The notes under the pieces are model-generated. The model was not told the origin of the DNA. It saw only the letters and a list, made by a program, of their open reading frames with translations, and did no database searches. A DNA stretch of 10,183 nt from Gemmatimonadota bacterium (lineage in GTDB: Bacteria; Gemmatimonadota; Gemmatimonadetes; Longimicrobiales; Gaopeijiaceae). Made by a program: the position numbers and the translations under genes. Positions 6,322-10,183 of this stretch are shown piece after piece. The stretch covers positions 1-10,183 of the forward strand of contig JAHHMJ010000040.1 of assembly GCA_018678395.1 (NCBI GenBank), given 5' to 3'. Position 1 is the first letter of the stretch; every line of letters starts with the position of its first letter.

Positions 6322-9306
6322 TCAGGGGGACGGCTGTGCGCCTCGCTCCGCCAGAACGCCTTCGAGTACGGCGATCGTCCGATCGACGTCCGACGCGTCT
6401 ACCGTGAGCGGCCCGCGCAACTTGATCACGTTGTGGTCCGGTCCATCGGTGCCGGCCAGGATTCCCGCCTCACGAAGCCGCTCGACGACGTATCGCGCCT
6501 GCAGCGGGGCAGCCTCCCGACCACCCCGCGTCTGCACGCAGTCGACGCCGATGAAGAGGCCGCGCCCCCGAACGTCGCCGAGAAGGGGGACGCCTTCGGC
6601 CAACTCCCGCAGGCCGCCGAGAAGGCGCCCCCCGACCCGCGCGGCCCGCTCCTGGAGACCCTCTCGCTCCAGCACGTCGAGCACCGCGAGGCCCGCGGCG
6701 CAGCTCACGGGATTCCCTCCGAAGGTGCTGAAAAACTCCATCCCGGTATCGAAGGCGTCGGCGACCTCTCGCGTGGCCACCACCGCGGCGAGGGCCATCC
6801 CGTTCCCGGCCGGCTTTCCCAGGACGACGATGTCGGGCACCACGCCGTACAGCTGGAACCCCCAGAAGACGTCGCCGAGTCGACCGAAGCCGGTCTGCAC
6901 CTCGTCGGCGATGCAGAGCCCTCCCGCGCTTCGTACCGCCTCGTACGCCCGCTCCAGATAGCCGGCGGGCGGCATGATCTGGCCGCCGACGCTGGGGCAG
7001 GTCTCGGCGAGAAAGGCGCCGGGAGGGCGGCCGTCACGGAGCATGCGGGCGACGGTGCGCCCCACCTCCTCCCCGTAGTGCACACCCGGGTCGCCCTGCT
7101 CGCGACGGTGGCGACCGCGATAGTCGTCCGGGACCGGGACGGTCTCGACCCAATCCGCCCTCCCCTCGCCCCCGGGCCCGTCGAACTTGTACGGACTCAC
7201 CGCGATGAGAGCGGTCGTGTGTCCGTGGTATCCCGATTCCTGAACCACGACCTCACGGCGCCCGGTCGCGGCCCGGGCCAGCCGGAGCGCCAACTCGTTC
7301 GCCTCGGACGCCGAGTTGACGATCCAGACGGCCTCGAGCGAGTTCGGGAGCCGGCTCGCCAGCGCGTCGGCGTATTCGAGGATCGTCTCGTGGAGGTAGC
7401 GCGTGTTCGTGTTGAGCAGCGAGATCTGGCGGGCGACGGCTTCCGCCACGGCAGGGTGCGAGTGCCCGACGTGCGGCACGTTGTTGTAGAGATCCAGGAA
7501 GGCTCGTCCCGCCGGGTCGAACAGATACTGCCTCCAGCCGCGGACGAGGTGCAGCGGCCGCCCGTAGGAGAGCGACAGCCCCGTTCCGAGGCGACCGCGC
7601 CGCCGTTCGACGAGCGCCTCCACGTCCGGAGTGCGCGCGGCGACCGCCCCCGGCGGAAGACCACATAGCGCGGAGGGGTCCGGGGACCAGGCCCGCCACG
7701 TCGATCGCTCGCGATCGGGAGCCACCCCGGGCACATCGGCACCACGTCCCAGCGGATCGAGCACCAACTGGAGGTGGAGGTGCGGGGGCCAGTCGCCGTT
7801 GCGGGGAGGCGCGCCAACGAGAGCGACCGTGTCGCCTGCAGCCACGACGTCTCCGATCTTCCACCGGGTCGCCACCCAGGGATCCAGATGCCCCCACAGC
7901 GTCCAGAAGCCGGGGGCGTCCTCGGGTTCGTGCCGCATCAGGAGCACCGGCCCGTAATCCTTGGGGGCGGTGTTCTCCGCGATCGCCTCGATCACGCCGT
8001 CGATCGGCGCGTGCAGCGCGGTTCCGGCCGGCACGAACAGATCCACGCCGAGATGGATCGTGCGGTGCTCGTCCAGTGGGTGGTCTCCGTCGGCGAAGGC
8101 CGGCGATCGGTAGATGGCCCGCCCTTCGTCCCAGAGGCCGATCCCGACCGCGGCGCCCGCCCGTTCGAGCGCCTCGTCGATTCGACGTGTGAGCGGGCCC
8201 GTCTCCAGTGCCTCCGGGTCCGCACCCAGCATGGGACTGCCCAGGCCGAGATCCAGTCGCAGCACGTGGTCGCCGTGGAGAGGTCGATCGAGAATCGGGG
8301 CCATGAGGCCCGCTTCGGCGCGCCTGTCGAGCCACGCCTTCACGCGCGGGCCCGACGGGAACGGCGGGCGACCACAGGCGTCGCGGAGCCGGGCGGTCAC
8401 CCAACGCGAATCGAGTGCGCCCAGCGCGCGAAGCGCGGTCCATGCGGACGCCTGACTCACGGCGACGTACGCGTCGTCCGGCCGCTCCACCCGGCGCCGC
8501 GCCGCCATCACCACGCTGATCGACAGCCGGGTCCGCACGAGATCGCCGATCACCGCGAGCTCGTCGTCGAGCAGCGGCGTCACGCCGTGGTATCCGGCCA
8601 CCACCTCGGCGATGGCCCCGACGACGTCCCGCGCCCCGAAGGCCGCATACGCCGCCGCGATCGCGATCTCGCAGACGCGCCGGCTCCGCATCATGTCGCC
8701 GAAGTCGAAGATGCCGACGATCCGCATGGGGTCGGCCACATCCTCGACGAGCAGGTTGTGGTCGTTCGCGTCCCCGTGGATCACGGCCTCGGGCAATCCC
8801 TGCAGCCGCCGCTCGAGGTCGGGCCAGCGTGCGACCACAGCCGCGACGATCTCGCGGTCCGCCCCCTCCTCGAGTGCCGGGAGGGCGTCGGCGAGCCATC
8901 CGGCACGAGCGGGGTCCCACGGGTGATCGCGATCGAGGAGGGGGTGGTCGAATCCCTCGAGGGCCGCATCCAAGCGGGCCAGCGTCGATCCGAGGTGCCG
9001 GAGCAGCGCCGCCCTGCGCGGCCGCACGTCGAGAAACGAGCGACCCTCCAGCCAGGAGATGCGCCAGACTCGCCGCCGGGCGCCGTCCACCGCCACCTCG
9101 GTCCACGGGTCGCCGGTGCGGGTGGGCAGTACGACGGGAATCCCGATCTCTCCGACCCGGCCCCCGAGGTGGGTGAGCGCCCCGGCGCGCAGCGAAACGA
9201 GCTCTGGATCCGTGGCCTCGTCGGCCACCTTGAGCACCGACGACCCCGCCGCCGCGTCGACCCGGACGTTGAGGTCGAACTCCCCGTCCAGTGGGCCGAA
9301 GCCCAC
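6322..9306 (-). CDS. Fusion of APH-type kinase, M23/LytM domain and class-III PLP aminotransferase/phospho-lyase
   Basis: Numbering is from the GTG at 9306 (994 residues). The true start is probably upstream at ATT 9372, which adds 22 residues. Residues 1-300 are an aminoglycoside-phosphotransferase-like kinase: the catalytic loop HGDANDHNLL (177-186) has D179 and N184, and the metal-binding DFG is at 201-203. Residues 410-515 are an M23 domain with all standard positions: HLGVD (H418, D422), WGH (H473) and HLH (H509, H511). Residues 570-990 are a class-III aminotransferase with SGYHGHT (691-697), DEVQTGFGR (801-809, D801 facing the PLP nitrogen) and Schiff-base lysine K831 in LGKPAGNG. Related separate enzymes are hydroxylysine kinase and the phospho-lyases that act on phosphoethanolamine or 5-phosphohydroxylysine. 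The fusion should therefore phosphorylate an amino alcohol and then eliminate phosphate and ammonia. The exact substrate is unknown. There is no signal peptide, so the M23 part is probably cytoplasmic and its role is unclear. Fusions of this design are known in other bacteria. Confidence 0.93.
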   Translation of the reverse strand: MGFGPLDGEFDLNVRVDAAAGSSVLKVADEATDPELVSLRAGALTHLGGRVGEIGIPVVLPTRTGDPWTEVAVDGARRRVWRISWLEGRSFLDVRPRRAALLRHLGSTLARLDAALEGFDHPLLDRDHPWDPARAGWLADALPALEEGADREIVAAVVARWPDLERRLQGLPEAVIHGDANDHNLLVEDVADPMRIVGIFDFGDMMRSRRVCEIAIAAAYAAFGARDVVGAIAEVVAGYHGVTPLLDDELAVIGDLVRTRLSISVVMAARRRVERPDDAYVAVSQASAWTALRALGALDSRWVTARLRDACGRPPFPSGPRVKAWLDRRAEAGLMAPILDRPLHGDHVLRLDLGLGSPMLGADPEALETGPLTRRIDEALERAGAAVGIGLWDEGRAIYRSPAFADGDHPLDEHRTIHLGVDLFVPAGTALHAPIDGVIEAIAENTAPKDYGPVLLMRHEPEDAPGFWTLWGHLDPWVATRWKIGDVVAAGDTVALVGAPPRNGDWPPHLHLQLVLDPLGRGADVPGVAPDRERSTWRAWSPDPSALCGLPPGAVAARTPDVEALVERRRGRLGTGLSLSYGRPLHLVRGWRQYLFDPAGRAFLDLYNNVPHVGHSHPAVAEAVARQISLLNTNTRYLHETILEYADALASRLPNSLEAVWIVNSASEANELALRLARAATGRREVVVQESGYHGHTTALIAVSPYKFDGPGGEGRADWVETVPVPDDYRGRHRREQGDPGVHYGEEVGRTVARMLRDGRPPGAFLAETCPSVGGQIMPPAGYLERAYEAVRSAGGLCIADEVQTGFGRLGDVFWGFQLYGVVPDIVVLGKPAGNGMALAAVVATREVADAFDTGMEFFSTFGGNPVSCAAGLAVLDVLEREGLQERAARVGGRLLGGLRELAEGVPLLGDVRGRGLFIGVDCVQTRGGREAAPLQARYVVERLREAGILAGTDGPDHNVIKLRGPLTVDASDVDRTIAVLEGVLAERGAQPSP

Positions 9307-9369
9307 CGGCTCGATACCGTAGGCCTCGCCCAGGACACGCCGGAGAACGGACTCGGGGATCGGCGTGGG

Positions 9370-9384
9370 AATGGGACGGCTCCC
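9370..9384 (-). promoter_or_regulatory. Shine-Dalgarno site and probable ATT start of the fusion enzyme
   Basis: GGGAG (minus strand, 9384-9380) lies 7 bases before ATT (9372-9370), which is ideal spacing. The frame from the ATT reads IPTPIPESVLRRVLGEAYGI and then joins the GTG-started protein. That stretch fits the first helix that usually precedes the PLDSErD-like loop of these kinases, seen here as PLDGEFD. No ATG, GTG or TTG exists in this frame between the uvrA stop (9405) and the GTG at 9306; only CTG at 9333 is a further option. ATT initiation is rare but established, for example in Escherichia coli infC. Confidence 0.5.
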
Positions 9385-9390
9385 GTTTCG

Positions 9391-9417
9391 GGTCGGACGG
9401 TCTCAGGTCGAACGGTC
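9391..9417. repeat. Imperfect 15-base tandem duplication across the uvrA stop codon
   Basis: GGTCGGACGGTC (9391-9402) and GGTCGAACGGTC (9406-9417) differ at one base and lie 15 bases apart. On the coding strand the two copies read as D-R-S-T-stop and D-R-P-T-R in the same frame, with the uvrA TGA between them. This looks like a small slippage duplication at the gene end; no regulatory role is evident. Confidence 0.5.
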
Positions 9418-10183
9418 GGCGCCGGTCGGGCGCGCGAGTTCCTCCCGGAGATAGCGCCCGGTGACGCTTTCGGGAACCGACGCCACCTCCTCCGGTCGTC
9501 CCGACGCGACGATCCGCCCGCCGCGGATGCCGGCACCCGGTCCGAGGTCCACCACCCAGTCCGCGGTCTTCACGAGATCGAGATTGTGTTCGATGACGAG
9601 CACGGTGTGCCCGGCGTCGACCAGTCGTCCCAGCACCTTCAACAGCTTCCGGATGTCCTCGCCGCTGAGGCCCGTGGTCGGCTCGTCGAGGAGGTAGAGC
9701 TTGCGACCCTTCCGCCCCGCGACGCCGGAGAGTTCGCGCGCGATCTTGAGCCGCTGCGCCTCTCCTCCGCTCAGGGTCGGGGCCGGCTGGCCGAGCCGAA
9801 GGTAGCCCAGGCCCACCTGCTGCAGATGCCAGAGCGTCTGGCCCAGCTTGTCCTCCTTGAGGAAGAACCGGATCGCTTCGTCCACGGTCAGGTCGAGGAC
9901 CTGGCGGATGTCCAGCCCCCGGTATCGCACCTCAAGCGTCTCGGGCTTGTACCGCGTGCCTCGACAGACCTCGCACGGAACGTATACGTCCGCCATGAAG
10001 ACCATCTCGATCTCCACCTGTCCCGCCCCGCTGCAGGCGTCGCAACGCCCGCCCGACGTATTGAACGAGAACGTCCCGGGGGTGAAGCCGCGCTGACGGG
10101 CGAGGGGCTGCGCGGCGAAGATCTTCCGGATCTCGTCCCAGGCCTTGATGTAGGTCACCGGGTTGGATCGCGGTGTCCGACCG
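9403..10183 (-). CDS. uvrA: UvrABC excinuclease subunit A, C-terminal part (5' end beyond the window)
   Basis: The frame is open to the right edge and ends with TGA at 9405-9403, so about 260 of an expected 940-1000 residues are visible. UvrA is the DNA-damage-recognising ATPase dimer that loads UvrB in nucleotide excision repair. Visible parts are [20 protein letters not shown], the C-terminal zinc finger (CDAC, 19 residues, CEVC, the same spacing as in Escherichia coli) and the ABC signature [13 protein letters not shown]. The Walker [12 protein letters not shown] and the switch histidine in [20 protein letters not shown] follow. The second Walker A lies outside the window. After Walker B the usual GLHFED reads GLSGED, and LGPEGG reads LGPGAG; these differences may mark a divergent UvrA subtype. 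The fusion-enzyme gene follows in the same frame with under 100 bases between. I see no terminator between them, so cotranscription is possible, with no known functional link. Confidence 0.96.
   Translation of the reverse strand, partial: GRTPRSNPVTYIKAWDEIRKIFAAQPLARQRGFTPGTFSFNTSGGRCDACSGAGQVEIEMVFMADVYVPCEVCRGTRYKPETLEVRYRGLDIRQVLDLTVDEAIRFFLKEDKLGQTLWHLQQVGLGYLRLGQPAPTLSGGEAQRLKIARELSGVAGRKGRKLYLLDEPTTGLSGEDIRKLLKVLGRLVDAGHTVLVIEHNLDLVKTADWVVDLGPGAGIRGGRIVASGRPEEVASVPESVTGRYLREELARPTGADRST

Noticed and set aside
7253..9106. A 617-codon minus-strand frame within the fusion-enzyme gene
   Set aside because: It is Arg/Gly-rich out-of-frame sequence; the kinase, M23 and aminotransferase motifs are all in the other frame.
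6322..9306. Antibiotic-resistance gene, from the aminoglycoside-phosphotransferase similarity
   Set aside because: The fold is shared by many small-molecule kinases, and fusion to a phospho-lyase-type aminotransferase points to amino-alcohol metabolism.
1..10183. CRISPR array, tRNA, rRNA, riboswitch, transposase or defence system
   Set aside because: No regularly spaced repeats, cloverleaf-like sequences, ribosomal motifs, transposase motifs or terminal inverted repeats were seen on reading both strands.

Overview
The window is very GC-rich DNA with bacterial gene density. Six protein genes all lie on the minus strand, so transcription runs from the right edge (10183) towards the left edge (1). 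No gap between genes exceeds 100 bases. I see no RNA gene, insertion sequence or CRISPR array. The base composition, a membrane-anchored TolB-like/TPR protein, paired M16 peptidases and a large kinase-M23-aminotransferase fusion together suggest a soil or aquatic bacterium of the Gemmatimonadota type. That placement is inference only, because no rRNA or other marker gene is complete here.

Layout in transcription order. (1) The 3' end of uvrA (9403-10183, 5' part outside the window) encodes the second ATPase half of the nucleotide excision repair damage sensor. (2) A protein of about 1000 residues (6322 to 9306 or 9372) joins an aminoglycoside-phosphotransferase-like kinase, an M23/LytM-type domain and a class-III PLP aminotransferase or phospho-lyase. 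It is in the same frame as uvrA, directly after the uvrA stop, and its start is ambiguous: protein similarity and a good ribosome binding site point to a rare ATT start. (3) An exported M16 zinc peptidase (4816-6237). (4) A second exported M16-fold protein (2732-4819) that lacks the zinc motif and carries an extra C-terminal beta-rich, DUF3108-like domain. (5) A family 2 glycosyltransferase with an added C-terminal Rossmann-type domain (1704-2735). (6) A three-helix membrane protein with a TolB-like domain and the start of a TPR region (1-1605, C-terminus outside the window).

Genes 3, 4 and 5 overlap by four bases at each junction and so look translationally coupled. The two M16 proteins divide the family's active-site elements: zinc motif in one, Arg/Tyr pair in the other. 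This predicts a two-subunit envelope protease. Why a probable cytoplasmic glycosyltransferase is coupled to it is not obvious. The other genes are separated by 84-98 bases and may be independent units or one longer operon. I found no clearly undescribed system. The points most worth following are the start of the fusion enzyme, its intact M23 motif without an export signal, and the M16/M16/glycosyltransferase unit.
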